Assembly: GCA_033065855.1 (NCBI GenBank)
Contig: JAVXUO010001504.1
Span: 1-64,000, forward strand
Length of the DNA stretch: 64,000 bases
From: Escallonia rubra
Taxonomy: Eukaryota; Streptophyta; Magnoliopsida; Escalloniales; Escalloniaceae
Reading direction: 5' to 3'
A program made the translations under genes and the position numbers. How positions within the stretch are numbered: position 1 is the stretch's first letter; the number at the start of each line of letters is the position of its first letter. The notes below the pieces were generated by a model that saw only the letters and a program-made list of their open reading frames with translations, did not search any database and was not told where the DNA came from. Positions 9,009 through 23,100 of the stretch are shown here, piece after piece.

Positions 9009-10823
9009 TGTACGATAACTTTCTTAACTATCTATTCTAATAGAAAGGCACAAGCTAAACAAGTATCATCACCATGATTGTTCTCCACTTCATAGTGAAA
9101 CCTACCTTCCAAGATGTATTGTTCTCAAATGGAGGATAAGATGACCACCAGGAAAGTTGCGAGGGCACGTCTAAGGCAGGTCGGTCTAGTGCTAAAGAAG
9201 GTCGCAAATTGCCATCTTCTTGCTTCTTAGATTTCAACCTACCATTCAAAAATCTATTGACCGAAGGATGCAAGAAACCTAATTAGTAGTGGAGGTACGT
9301 GACCAATAACCGTACCTAGAAGTTGGCCACCTTGCATCACTCTTACAGGCCTAACCCCGTCGACTAACTTTGCTCACTCCACTCGGCCAAACCTCGATCC
9401 CTGACTGACCCGTTGACTCACCTTAAACACCATTTTTCCATTTTAATATTGACGCAATGGGGGAAGTGTGGTCGACATGGAATTTTCTGTGTAGGAGTCT
9501 AAGCCTGTTGCGTCGCTCCTGAAGGAGTACGAAAGCTTGATGTTACCTGGACCTCGTGGGGGTAATGTTTTTATATAGAAGGGGGGGGGGGGGGGGGGGG
9601 TGTGATGAGGATTAGGATATTTTAGTGGTAATTATGATAAAAGATTGTATTACCTGGTTCATAAAAATCAATTAAGATTAGAACCCAAGTCCTTAATAGT
9701 ATGTGAAACATAGTAAAAGTACTCTAATATTCCTAGTTAGACCTAATTGTTACGAAAGACACGTGACAACTGTTAATTGACAGCACATTTTTTATACTTA
9801 TCAAAGGTCTAACAAAATAAGGTAGCTAAAGTGACTCTTCGAACGTCAAAAGATATATATTCAAGATTTATGGTTGATTACTTATTTGTGACTTCTTTAC
9901 AAAAACTTTGATCGATCGTTCACACGCAAATAGCAACAACAAAAAAGATCCTAATCAACTTATTTGTCATTGACATTATTGCCAGGCTCACTAATCATAT
10001 GGCCAATGAAAACTAAGTTATTAATTTATATGTCATTGACATTGTTACTAGGCTTACCAAGCACATGGCCAATGAAACCTACGTAGTTGTAAGGCTGGAA
10101 TTTACGAGTGGACAACTTGAGTGTCTCCTTCGTTTGTTCTTTACCCCATGACCTACGATCTTTATCCAAGTTGTTTAGCAAATATGGTCGGCCGTCGGCC
10201 CATTCCATCCAAGTAGGAGTAGGAGAAAACAGCGTTAGTCAATTAGGAATCTAACGCTTTGTATCTGAAAACATGTGCAGCTGAGAGATATTAAATAAAT
10301 TGAGAAGTCAAAGTACACAGCATGTCATGCGCGCGGGTGCCAAAAAATTATGGGCATGAAGTGAGAGTCAAATTGGGCTGGCTCAGCTCGTGCTTATCCA
10401 CAGAAGTTTTATACGAGCAAGCGGTCACCACACGAAGAAGCTGACCGACAAAGAAGGATCTGAGGGATATAGAAAGGGCAAAACGAAAGGAAATTTGACT
10501 TGTTTCGTTTTGCTTTCTTTGGATCTTTTCCTCGTTGACGGAAAATGTAGGCTGGGGAAACCATATTTATAGTTTCCCGGCTAGATGATCTTTCCTGTGC
10601 CATACCTTCCGCTCTGCATAAATTACGCACGCTGAGAACGTCTATGCCTCATCTTTCATCAACCTGCTCTGTTTCATTGCAAGCAACTTTCTGAAGAAGC
10701 CCTTTCCTGCATACATATATGAGGGATGGGGTCGACCTTTCATTTGTTAATAAGGGTTTCTTGCTAAATCATAACAAAGATTTGTAACAAGACTGTCCTC
10801 TGTCCAATCGTGCTTGTGTTAAA
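9009..10823. other. Intergenic stretch with small repeats, upstream of the PLT gene
   Basis: Mostly unannotatable. A minus-strand frame at 9073-9273 (NGRLKSKKQEDGNLRPSLAL, then DVPSQLSWWSSYPPFENNTS) has gene-like composition and ends at a possible GTAG donor. I do not recognise it; it may be a gene fragment. A 20-base G run is at 9581-9600. A 66-base unit containing TGTCATTGACATT and ATGGCCAATGAAA is duplicated in tandem at 9965 and 10031. A possible TATA (ATATTTATAG, 10562) lies about 260 bases upstream of the transporter start. Confidence 0.5.
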
Positions 10824-13206
10824 ATGGTGTCAATGGAGAAGGGTAGCGGGGGTGACTACCCGAAAGGGGTCAACAAGTATGCCTGTGCCTGTGCTGTGGT
10901 TGGTTCAATGATTTCAATCATCTTTGGCTACGGTAAGCTCCTGTCTCTCCTCCTCTGATATGTTATGGCAATTTCTCTTTCATTTTGCATGGCATGAATA
11001 CGTTAAAACTCTGTTTGTCCCTTTCTGGAAGAGATCAATCTCACCTTTCAGATGCCTCCTAATAAAGACAACTTGGATTAGAATGAAGACCATAAAATAT
11101 GTAATGAAAGTTCTAGGTAATGTATCACGTCCAGTGATGAGGGTTGTGGAATATTCTGGCATGTAACCCGTCAAAAAAGAATTATAACATTTCTATTGTT
11201 CATCTTGCTATGGAGGATGTCTTCAATTGAAAACATCTATTCTCACAATTGTTAATGCCACAATGAGACCTCTCTTATGGGGACGGAGCGCACTTGAATG
11301 AGGAAAATTTATGGCTGCAACATATGAACTGTAGCATGAGGCTAATCCTCCCCTCCTTCCCCTCTTCCCATATGTAACACCCTCCTACATATTAATTTGT
11401 CTCTGGAAGGTTGTAGCCTTGCTAAAGAGAGTTGCAGCCAGATGCTTTGTATGATGACAGAATCAAGTGTACTTTCCCATGACGATATCCTATTCACATC
11501 CTAAATTAAGTTTCTTCAAGTTGTGTTCTGCAATAAAAACTCGTATCTTCTCTTGATTAACCACATTTCTGTTCAATTCATCCTTGGAGGTCGTAATGGC
11601 ATATGTGCCATGATAAGATTTACCTTTTCTCCTATGGACCAAATGTTAACTTTCTAATGCCATCGCTCAGCGATCTGAGTCTTGCATGATGTTGTCACTT
11701 TAACTCGTGTAATTGCGGGTTTATCCATATATAGAACTTCATAAAAGAAGATACACTAAAACTTCTGTTAGTCTATGGACAAGTTTCCTTACTAGACATA
11801 TCAATCTTCATGCAGACACTGGTGTTATGAGTGGAGCAATGATCTTCATCAAAGAAGATCTCAAAATTAGCGATACACAAGTGGAAATCCTTGCCGGAAT
11901 CCTCAACATATGTGCTCTGGTAGGATCCCTTTGTGCCGGAAGAACCTCAGACATTGTAGGCCGCCGCTACACCATAGTCGTAGCGTCCATCATCTTCCTG
12001 ACAGGCTCAATCTTGATGGGCTATGCTCCAACTTACGCAATCCTAATGACCGGAAGATGCATTGCTGGATTCGGCGTTGGCTTCGCGCTCATGATCGCAC
12101 CTGTTTACTCCGCCGAAATCTCGTCTCCGACCAATCGTGGCTTGCTGACCTCCCTACCAGAACTTGGCATTAGCTTCGGCATTTTACTTGGCTACGTGTC
12201 GAACTACGTTTTCTCCAAGTTAACCTTAACACTTGGCTGGAGAATAATGCTCGGCATTGCAGCACTTCCTTCTGTACTACTGGCATTTGGGATCCTCAAG
12301 ATGCCCGAGTCGCCTCGGTGGCTCGTGCTGCAAGGCAGACTTGGGGAGGCGAGGAGAATCATGCACCTAGTGTCCAACTCTGACGAAGAAGCCGAAGATC
12401 GGCTGAAGGCCATAAAAAAGGCCGCAGGGATCGACGAGAACTGCAACGATGAAATAGTCAAGATGTCGAAGAAAACGCACGGTGAAGGGGTTTGGAAGGA
12501 ACTAATCTTAAGGCCAACTCCTGCTGTCCGTAGGATTTTACTGGCCGCTATTGCGATTCATTTCTTCGAGCATGCTTGTGGAATAGAAGCGGTTGTGTTG
12601 TACAGTCCAAGAATATTCAAGAAAGCCGGTGTCACCACGCATAAGAAGCTCTTGCTTGCCACAGTTGGGGTTGGAATCACAAAGATCGTATTCATAACAG
12701 TGGCTACCTTTCTAATAGACAGGGTTGGGAGGAGAAAGCTTCTGTTAACAAGTGTAGGGGGGATGATTGTGGCCCTTTCAGCATTAGGGTTTGGCTTGAC
12801 CATGGTGCATCACGCCCACAAGCAGCTGCTCTGGGCACTGACCTTATGCATCATCTCTATTTACACCTACGTGGTGTTCTTTTCAATTGGTCTTGGTCCT
12901 GTTACGTGGGTCTACAGCTCTGAGATTTTCCCTCTCAAGTTGAGGGCCCAAGGTGTTAGCATTGGGGTGGCTGTGAATAGGTTGACCAATGCCGTGATTT
13001 CAATGACCTTTTTATCACTCTACAAGGCAATAACTATCGGAGGGGCCTTCTTTCTGTTTGCTAGTCTAGCTGTGGTGGCTTGGTTGGTCTTCTTCTTCTT
13101 TTTCCCTGAGACTAAGGGGAGGCCTTTGGAAGAAATGGAAGCAATTTTTAGCAGGAGCGCTCGATCTAAAAATGGTGGGGGGGAAATGCAGCGAGGAAAC
13201 AACTGA
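10824..13206 (+). CDS. PLT6: Polyol/monosaccharide H+ symporter, PLT6-like
   Basis: Exons 10824-10932 and 11816-13206 join through a GTAAGC...ATGCAG intron, splitting the Asp codon of FGYDTGVMSGA, to give 499 residues with 12 predicted membrane segments. Family marks are in place: GYDTGVMSGA in TM1, GRTSDIVGRRYT in loop 2-3, PESPRWLVLQGR after TM6, the repeated DRVGRRKLLLTSVGG in loop 8-9, GPVTWVYSSEIFPLKLRAQG in TM10 and PETKGRPLEEME at the C-terminus. PLTs move sugar alcohols and monosaccharides with protons across the plasma membrane; among them this is closest, from memory, to Arabidopsis PLT6/PMT6 in length and in KTHGEGVWKELILRPTPAVR. The short soluble N-terminus (MVSMEKGSGGDYPKGVNKY) supports the ATG at 10824, with an in-frame alternative at 10833. 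One oddity: TM7 reads HFFEHACGIEAV where relatives have HFFQ-x-ASGI (residue 288 Gln to Glu). Confidence 0.93.
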
Positions 13207-15933
13207 GCTCGTTGCTGACAAGGGCAGGATTATTGATGAAACAATTTGATAGAAACTTGGTGCAAATCCCTTCTATTTCCTATTTCAGTACCCATACTTC
13301 TAAATTGTACATGCACCACACTGGAAGAGGAACGAGAAGGGCGACACTGCTTCCGAAGCTCTTATGCAATTTTTCAAAGCAATCTAAAACTTTAGATATG
13401 CATAAATGTGCGTCTACAAGTTATAATTGTCTTGACAATAGTAAATAAATAATCCTCATGCCTCCTATATATTTCCTGCATAAAGAGACATATTCTTGAA
13501 CACCGAGTGCTTATAATTTTGTATTTACTTTACGGATGGGTTGGTATGTCATCTCATTGTATCTACTCTGCGATCTGTGGACTCTGTTTCCTACCTAACT
13601 ATTACTTACAATCCAAATTAGTTTATGCTCTCTTAGGATTATAAACATTTTTAGAATGACTGACCGTAGAAACGCATCAACATCTCCAAAGTAAGACGTG
13701 AATTAAAAATTGCGACTTACAATGCCACGTTTTGACAAAGTAAGACATGAATCTCAGAATTAATGCAACTTAAACGCCAAAAGAATATTGAAAAATCAGA
13801 ATGCAAGGAGTTACCCGTCCAAGTAAGAGACAGAGAGAAACTTGGGAAAGAAAAGAAGAAAGCAAATGAATTATTAGTATGATAGATAAAAAGGGTAATT
13901 TTTTTTGAATTTAACGGTGATAGATATGACTTAATATATAACCCAAGAAATGATCGAAGAAGATGAAGGGTTACTTGTAGCGGTGAGATAAGTCAAATAA
14001 GTAAGGAAGTGGGTAAAAATTTAATTAGCATTTGAATCATGAGTAAGTAATAACTTGAATGACTTTCGACGCTTTTTTAATCGGAAAAAGATAGATGGTT
14101 AAAAGAAAAACAATATGCCTAACTAGTCCATATCTATCCTCAGACTATAGAGAATCCAATGTGAGTTTCATACGCTCAAAATCACGAAACTAAATCCAAT
14201 AAGAGTTCCATAAGCTCAAATTCTAGAGTTTTGGCTCAAGTCCATATTTCCCCTTCTTCCTAGCAATAAGTACATTTAGAAAAAACCAGTTGTCATCTTT
14301 TACAGTTTTGGCTTCTACTGCCAAAATTCTGGGCCTCGTTTATAATCTTCTGTTTGACAAAGCTGTGGTTTTTAGTATTAGTTTTCGAAAAAATGAAAAC
14401 CAAAACTAGTTGTGTTTTTTATTTTTAAATTTTTTTTTGAGAAAAAAAATAGGTGAATGTTTGGTAAAGCAGTTTTTTTGTTTTGAATTTTCTTTCCTCA
14501 TTCTTTTTTTTTCATTTTTCTTTAAAATGTTATCTTCTTGTCCAACAAAACCCTCCAGCCACGTCCACTGCCAGTCACCACCACCACCAAACTCGCACCC
14601 CCCTTCCCCTCCCCCCAACCCAATCAAATCACAGATTTGCAATGGCGATGGTGTGATTGTTGAAGCTTGCAAGCATAGTTGTAATGTCTGATTTGAGTGA
14701 TGAGGGTTGATTGTCACAGATCTGCAACGATGATTGTCGGGTGGAGCAGATCTGTGACGATGCGATGGGGTCGGGGGGTAGGAATGTGAGTGGCGACGGT
14801 AGTGGGGTGGCGCCGCTGCTCTCAATGGTGGTTATGGGTGTGTGCAGTCGGCGGTGTTGGGTTGTGGTGTTGGTGGCAGTGGTGGGACGTTGGCAGTGGT
14901 GTGTGGTGATGGTGAAAATGGCAGTGGTGATGGGTTATGGTGATGGCAGCAGATCTGGTGGTCGTGGTGGTGTTGTGTATGATGAGGATTTTGTTAAAAT
15001 GTTGTTTATTTTTTTACTTCTAACAAAATTTGAAAATTGGATCTCACAACAAAAACTAAAACTGGAAACACAAAACTCCAAATTGGAGTTTTAAAAAACA
15101 GTCACATTTTAAAAACTGGTTTTCAAAATTGAAGGAAAAAAATCGGAAAAAACTGTCTGCTAAACGAGTTTTTTTTCTCCAATTTACAAAACTTGAGGAA
15201 AAAATTATGTCAAACGCTACCTTAATATTGAGTTTCGTTTTGCTAATTTCGGTTGAATCATTTTATTCTCTGGTTTCAAATTAATCTGGAACTCAACCAG
15301 ACCCAAATTTTTTATTTATTTTTTTCGTGTTGAAAACACATAAAAGTGAAAATTATAAAATTTATAAAACAGTAATAAATTGAGACGAAAACTATAAATG
15401 ACCTATATTTATTTTCCAAACTTCATTAATTGTTAAAAAGTTTATTAACAACAGAACATAACCCTTTTGACTCGAACTGAGGTGTAGAAATGCATATGAA
15501 ATCATATAGAAGAAGTTAAGTGCATTCAACGAACTTAATAAATCTCATCACCCCATCACATTCCATGCATTTTCTTTTCGATATGACCATGCCGCTTAAG
15601 TTTCCTTGAAGGATAAAAATGTTTGACAATAACGTTGGAACTCTTATAATAATCAAAGAAATGATGTTACACACATCAAGAAATGGTTCATTGTACGAGT
15701 CAATGAGAGAGTTAAAGGAAGATATGGAATTTTAGAGAATCAAAGTGCAACTCGTGCCCACACGACTTCTACGATTAAGGGAAGCCATTAGCTTACCCAA
15801 CACCCTCCCATCTTCATGCCCACCTGACCTCTCATGTTAACACCCTTTCATTATTAAGAGGAGAACCTTTTTTCTCTCAGCCTTCCTCTCAAGTCCTACC
15901 CATCCCTCTATCTATCAGGAAATTACTCTGGCA
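13207..15933. other. AT-rich intergenic region with a possible non-autonomous element
   Basis: No gene found. At about 14330-15225 a GC-rich core (14560-14960) is flanked by poly-T/poly-A-rich arms; the left arm has CTGTTTGACAAAGC and the right arm ends ATGTCAAACGCTACC. A similar arrangement (GC-rich core, A/T arms, TTACCAAACGCTAC end) is seen at 25755-26010, so both may be members of one small DNA element family, but the inverted repeats are too imperfect here for certainty. Confidence 0.35.
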
Positions 15934-18234
15934 ATGTACATGAAGAGACTTTGTCCGAATTTCGAACGTGAAGATGCCCTTGACACAGTCCTTGAAGTTC
16001 CCATCCCGGAGAACATGTTTACAAGCATGGGCAGCAGCGCCGCTCTACGGTGGCAAAACATGGCAACCTGGATGAAGGCTCAAACCTCGGATAAATGGTC
16101 GTCTCCGATTATCGCAGGGCGTTATAATGAGCTGAGTTTCCTCCTATTCATTGTTGGATCTCCTCTCATTCCTCTTCAGGTCCAGCTAGACCATTCCATC
16201 CACCGTCCCGTTCGGCATTCTTCCATCGTAAGAAACGACACTGCTTCTTTTTATTCATGGCTTTTACCTTCTTCCTCCTTTAGGTTTTTATATGCATAAC
16301 GAGTCGTCTACATTATGATTTGCTTCAAGGCATTGTTCTCCTTCAAATGTCGCATGCAGAAGATTTTATATTGTGCAGCTGAGAGAAGGAGAGTTAGAAA
16401 GTCCAAAAATGAAAAAAAAAAAATTGAAAACATAAATATATGGCGATGAGCTCAATAAGAAAGATGCTAATCACAAATATCAATGCTAGGTATAGAATTT
16501 TCACCAGGATGGTGGATGATGCGACAGTGCCATTCTAGCAACGAAAACACGATAACGATGGTATTACGTTTTGAAGTGGTGGAAAACAAAAAATATGGCT
16601 TGCTGAGTTACATGATTCGCAATCTTTAGGTGGAGTCATTCGGGTTCAAGTCACTCTCTAGAGAAATATGAGAGTTGTAGACAAAATGATATCACTGATC
16701 GTTTGATAATTTCTCTGTAATAAATGTAATATTACTTGTTCAATGAAGTCCTGACTTATGCCAGATGGAAGATACCTCTCTATCTGCCATCTTTCGCAGC
16801 CATCGTCTTTCCTTAGAAGCTACTATATCTGTTGACACTTCCCCTTGATGAGTGACCACTGATATTTTGATTTACAGGAAGCTTCAACAGCAAAATACAT
16901 CGTACAACAATACATAGCAGCAACAGGAGGACAACCAGCATTGAACTCTGTCAACAGCATGTGTGCAATCGGACAGGTGAAGATAAGTGCATCGGATTTC
17001 CATCAGGGCGATGAAAGCGTGAAGGTGAGGAGTACGGAGGAGGCCGGCGGTTTTGTGCTTTGGCAAAAGAACCCAGACTTATGGTGCCTAGAGCTGCTTG
17101 TCTCGGGGTGCAAGGTGATCTCGGGGAGCAACGGCAAAATCTCATGGAGGCAATCTTCGAATCAACAAACACCAATATCCAAAGGTCCACCGAGGCCTCT
17201 TCGACGGTTTCTACAGGTACTTTTACGGCTGAAGTTTAGGTAATGCTAGGAATGTTCTTCTCAAAGTCGCTTCTTAAATGTAGTTCACAGTAGATCAAGT
17301 ATTCGTTACAAGAAAGAAAATTGTCCATTCTGAGGCCAATTAGGCCAAGGAATACGGACCGGTGGCAACCTTCCCTCCCTTATCCGCTCGCCTAATCTCT
17401 GTCTCTTGGTGGCATAAATTTGGTTCTCAAACTTCTCTAAGAGTTGCACCTAAGCCTGGATATCTGAAGTCTCAACTTGTAGCAGCTTATATCTCAGGAC
17501 AGCTAAATAAAGTCGAACATGTAGCATCACCACTTGTAATCATCGCTAGGAACTGAGGTTTGGTTGGACAATTTACAATGTCGTTGCTATAGGCCAAATT
17601 TTTGTATTGAGGTTGGTTTGCATCCCACAAATTTGAAACTTTAGGGTTCTAGTTGGCACACTCAAAACTTAAGGGTGTGATGTGAAAATGCAAACTTCAG
17701 AATATTTATTTCTACAGGTTTGAATTCATCAAATAGGTTATATTGTGGCAGGGTTTGGACCCCAGATCAACTGCCAATTTGTTCCTAGAAGCGGTATGCA
17801 TAGGAGAGAAGATAATAAACGACGAGGACTGCTTCATTCTCAAGCTTGATACAAGCCAATCAGCCCTTGAAGCACAAAGCAGCAGAAAGTACGAAATCAT
17901 CCACCACACAATATGGGGCTACTTCAGTCAAAGGTCTGGCCTTCTAGTTAAGTTTGAGGACTCCAGGCTACTCACCGTAAAGACAAACGGAGACGACGGC
18001 GAGGGTGTTTTCTGGGAGACGAGCACCGAGTCCGAGATCGAGGACTACAAGTATGTTGATGGCGTGAACATCGCGCACAGTGGTAGAACTTTTGTGACGG
18101 TCTTTAGATACGGAGAGCAATCCGCTAATCATAAAAGGGAGCTGGAAGAAACGTGGAAAATAGAAGAGGTGGATTTTAATATCTGGGGTTTATCTTCAGA
18201 TTTCTTCATGCCTCCTTCAGCCCTCAAACAATAA
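15934..18234 (+). CDS. DUF620 family protein
   Basis: Three exons, 15934-16227, 16878-17216 and 17752-18234, all phase 0 with GT-AG introns, give 371 residues. The protein is a full-length short-form DUF620 member: an N-terminal RLCPNFEREDALDTVLEVPI and PENMFTSMG block, then RWQNMATWMKAQTSDKW, IVQQYIAATGGQPALNSVNS, FVLWQKNPDLWCLELLVSGC, SSNQQTPISKGPPRPLRRFL, GLDPRSTANLFLEAVCIGEK, YFSQRSGLLVKFEDSRL and a C-terminal IEEVDFNIWGLSSDFFMPPS. Function is unknown; the family is plant-wide and highly conserved. No signal peptide or membrane helix is evident. Start chosen because short members begin directly at the M-x-x-LCPNF block. Confidence 0.93.
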
Positions 18235-20047
18235 CATGATTCTAATTTTGGAAAATCCTGGATCACCACAACATTACAAAGTAAAACTTTTTACACTGCT
18301 AGAAGAAAGTAAGATGTATATACAGGCGCAATTCGACACACTTCAAAGTGTTATCTGAGATTTTGGCAAGAGTAAGGTATGATCGCTATGTAGATTTAGC
18401 AACCCCCTGAACTTTATAGAGCAATATGCATTCGAGGACCCAGGGTGCTTGTGTTTTGCGCATTTAATTTTATAGGGTTCTGTAATGCGATTTCAACTCT
18501 TGGTCAATGTAGGCCAACCGTCAATCGGACAATACTTTCATGATTTGATTAATGTTCACCTCCGATGATATTAAGAAGGTGCATTGGAAAGCTTTCCTAG
18601 CTGCTAAGAAAGCTTCAGTTTCTAGTAAGCACCTACCAAACATTTACTTGAGATGAACTTACTTTTGGAAACCAAAACACAAGATAATATACAGTGATCA
18701 TCATGAAGTAAATTGGACAGAATAACAAGTAGTATGATGAACCAAAAAGTCTCCGGAATCATAGTCTCTTACCATAAAAATGGCCGCATTCGTAGCAGCA
18801 TTTTCTTTCTTATGAAGGAAAGTCTTTTTCAAGCTTTCAAAAATTATAAATCTCATGTCTCAATTAAGAGGGGTCATGGAAAGAACAGGTTCAAAAGTAT
18901 TCTGATCAGAAATTTGTTACCAGAAACTCAAGAAAATAAAACAGCAGGTAATTAATTTTCAAAGTATTCTGATACCATGGCTCATACTCTCAAAAAAGAA
19001 TTTCAACTAAAGAACCGATAAATCCTTGTTTAGATCACAAAAAGTTTCTACAACTCATTAAATCAAAATCTGTTCTCACTTGTACCACCTACATGATGTC
19101 GTGAGCGAAGATGCAAGAACGAGAGCCTTGACAAACGCATTGTTTGAATTGAAACTGCTGCCAGAAAATGAGAAACAAATGTATATTTTTTCCTTCAATG
19201 CTACCATTGACTAGCATTAGGCAGCAGCGTGTATAAAAGAATGATGGCATCCCTCGCTTTTCATCAAACTATAGCCTACTCCCTGCTGAGGTCACCACTT
19301 TCTCCTGATCTGCTTGCTTCAGACTAAGTTGTCGTACACTCTGCAAGTGAAAAAAAGAAACCCATAATGACGTCTTAGGATAGTAAAAGATGTTTAGCGT
19401 CAAACACCAAATAAACTCCTATAATACAGCAATGAGTAATATCTCTGATACACAATTTGGTCCAAGTTAATAAAATATTATCTCCCCCACCCCACCCCCA
19501 AAACCTCTTTCTTTATCCAGGTTGACCACGGAAGGCCAAACACCACCTCTGGAAATCTTCAAATACAACAAAGCTTGCTTGGCAGAATGACAGGGACTAC
19601 AAGACGAGGATCTAGTAGCAACTAGCACAGGCCATACAACCCATTTACTGAGCAATTGAGGCAGGCAAACAGAGTCAATTTTGATGTTTACTCTCCCACA
19701 TTTGAAAACACACTCGTAGCCAACGGAGAAAAAAATTAGTGTGCGATGTGTCTACATAGCTGTCAGAAACTGAAATTCCAATGAGAATGAAAGGATGTCC
19801 AGCAATAAATATGAACCATTCAGGTCGATAGTTTGTGTACTTCTTAGTGAAGAGATGTTGCCTTGAAGAGAAGTGAAATCATCTTTCAGTTTTCTCCCAA
19901 GATCAAAAGCAAACTGTTGTTCCTACAAAGAGCCTCCAAGATTCGTAATATGATATAACTGCGTACTTTTTTTGTTGCATAAAGAAATCTGTTAAAATGA
20001 AGCGAAGATGGCTTCTTTCGTTAATAAAACCACCAACCAGAGAGGGA

Positions 20048-20113
<66 letters not shown>

Positions 20114-23100
20114 CTGCCTAGACATCAGAAGATCGAGGCAATGCACAATTTCTCTTGGAAATGTTAAATCAATTAGGACCCCTTTGGAACACAACAGACT
20201 ATCGTAAGAAAAGGCAAACATTTTCGATAGCATAGATCATTACTATGGTAACTCTCAGCTAAGCATCTATAGCAGGAAGCCTATGTTGATCTCTTGACAA
20301 CACAATCTATATAGGTGTGACTGCAGTAATAAAACACCGGTGCTACCCAATCGCTGGAAGACAAGCTAGAGAGGTGGGCCTTTCATGACAGAGAGAAAAC
20401 AGACCAGTCAACTGAATTACTAGAAAGGATTCCGTTGCTAAGCTGTGTTCGCATCCACTTCATGAGTGGCATGTTCTCAAACATTATGCCACGGCATAGA
20501 CAGAATTGTTAGTCAACTTCTGAGTACAAGTGTATATCAAAATTGGCACAGTATCGTCACCATGTAGGACATGTTGTGCGTCGAGCGTCGTTCAGACAGT
20601 TATCATGGATCCCAGAAACAAGAGTGATTCCTAGTGATGTTAAGCATACCTCTAAATGTAAGACAAAGGTCGTAGTTTCAAATGGCCAAAAGCACATGTG
20701 AAGATCGTCCTTAGAGAACAGCTTATTATGCATCAAATCTTGGCATCACAAGTTGCATAATCGAACTTTTCAATTGTGTGTATCGAACTCTGTGTTATTT
20801 GTTGTTCAGCTGCCACAGGTCATAAATTATATATAGCATTCATTTTGTTTTTGTTCATAATCGCAAAATTTCCATGTCCTTCAAGATTCAAGTAGCAAAG
20901 TAAGCCAATCAGGCAGTTGTTTGCTTCAAGGCCCTAAAAACCAATCGACTTCGATCAACAGGAATGAGTTTGTATGGAATAAGCAATCGACGCATATAAA
21001 CGCATGATTTCTTCAACCACAATGTACCTTTTGGTGCACTTTCAACCTTGAGAAGAAGGCATGTGTGGATAAATTTTTGTAAAGGATGACGCGAGAAATT
21101 CCAAGAGTGCGTATATCATATATGTTATGCTTTATGCGCAATGTGATTTGATATGCACACTAAAAGTAATATATCGACGTATTTTAAATCTATCAGTTCG
21201 TAATGTATGTGAATTGCACCTTAAAAAAGTAATTTCGATCGGAAATCATCACGTTTAATCAACGTTAGCATCCCTCTCTTTAAGATGGATCTCTGCTCAA
21301 TGTTCCAGAGGCCAGCCTACGCTTTATTGTCCATTCCGATATATCAACATTGTCAGCTTCAAATATATGTGGTTTATAAGACTTTCACACGTACCATGTT
21401 GGGTCAACGTTGAAGGCCTAGCTATAGCATAACCAATGGGCTCAATCAACTTATCCCCTCCAACAGGATAAAACCATACTTCAGTCTCACTCCCTCCCTC
21501 CCTACCTCTCCAGTGGCAGAATATCAGGTAATCTATCATAGTCATCATCGCCCTCGTGGAGTCACCATCATAGCCAACCTGAGGCGCTTATGCAGAAATA
21601 GGAGGGCCACTAAGCATTCCTTCATTCTCACCGCTACTGCTCGATGTCGCTCCTAGAAAATTCTCAACTGCCACCGCTACTGCTAGTTGTCACCGTAGCT
21701 TTTGACTTAGTTCTTGCAGAATCCGAGTTTGCCAGGTGTCCAGGAGAATTAGATTATGAGCAAAGCAAAAGGGCAGCTATTGATATGGTTTTTAGGGAAA
21801 TAAGTTATTCTCCGCGTCTCTTGTGATTTACTCTAATATGTTCTGATTTCTGATTTCCCACCAATTTGGTTAAGTATGTTGATCTAAGATGATAGAAGTT
21901 AGACGGATTAAATGTTAAGTACCTGTTTGAGAGTGTGTTTTTACGTGTACGCATACAAGTATATATGTATCCAACCATGTGTCTGTGGGTGTATCCAACC
22001 ACCAAAAATTCTGCAGCTTATCCGGGCCTATATCTGAGCCTGCATTCTACCACAAACCCACCTAATCCAACGGAATATTATCCTACTTTTCCCTATCCTA
22101 TCGGCATATCTTGTCCAGTCGACCAAACACAGCTAATGACTTCTGCCATTTGTAACTAACACGCTGCTCGGCTCCCGCCACCAACACGTTTGAAAAGAAG
22201 AAATTGAAGATGCTATCTATTATCACACTAGGGGATGTGGTCATCAGAATTATCGTCATAAAATGAACTGCTTTTCAGATCATTGTGTTTAGGCATCCAA
22301 GTTTTTTATTTGCTGTTTTGTTACCTTTGAGGAGCTTGAAAACCTGTCTTTTGTATCTACAGTAATGATTGTCCGTGATTTCAAGACCGCTTTCACGAAT
22401 GAAGGTTCGCTCCATTTTGATGAATTAGTTTTGTTGTTAATAATGGCTTGGGATTCAGCTCCTTCCTAAATGTGATTGTCAGGTAGTAAGTAGCAACCCG
22501 CCCACATCAAGTTTTCTAGTTTATAGAAGAATTGACTTCTACCCATACAAATCAAAGGAATATGCCATCAACCTCTAACTACATGTTAAACATAGTAAAC
22601 CTAACTCCTTTCATTTGCTAGTTTTGATAAAACACGAACTAAGAGAGTTTCAAATTCATTGCTCAAGAGAGAGTTTTCAAATCCGTTCTTCTGAACTTCA
22701 ATACTCTAAACTCAAAATGCAGATTGTACATGGATCACAAATAGGATACTATATTTCAACACTTAGACCCAAAGCTTTATGAGGTTCCATGCTTTTAACT
22801 AGCCGGAGTCGAGTTTTTTCAAGTCAGGGAGAAATGATGGAGACAAATGGCAGAAACAATCAAAAGTATATCACAGACATGGAGAAGATGCTTCCAAGGC
22901 TCAAGCATTAATTTCGAACATGCTGGATGATCAGGAAGCTATTTGGGAGGTTTGTTAGCCTAAAGTTCTTGTTAAGAGTCTAATCTGTTAAATTAGCTTT
23001 TAATTTTAGCAAGATTTGATGATTTGTGATTTGTAACTAGCTTCTCACCTGCTTTCTTGCCACCTGCTTGTCACCTCCTTGAGGCTCCTTCAAGGAACCT

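Noticed and set aside
14406-15094. Frames of 93-139 codons on both strands
   Set aside because: Both strands open across the same GC-rich core of a possible small element; no homology recognised.
21644-21826. Signal-peptide-like 60-codon frame
   Set aside because: Hydrophobic N-terminus but no conserved continuation, no clear donor site and no recognised family.
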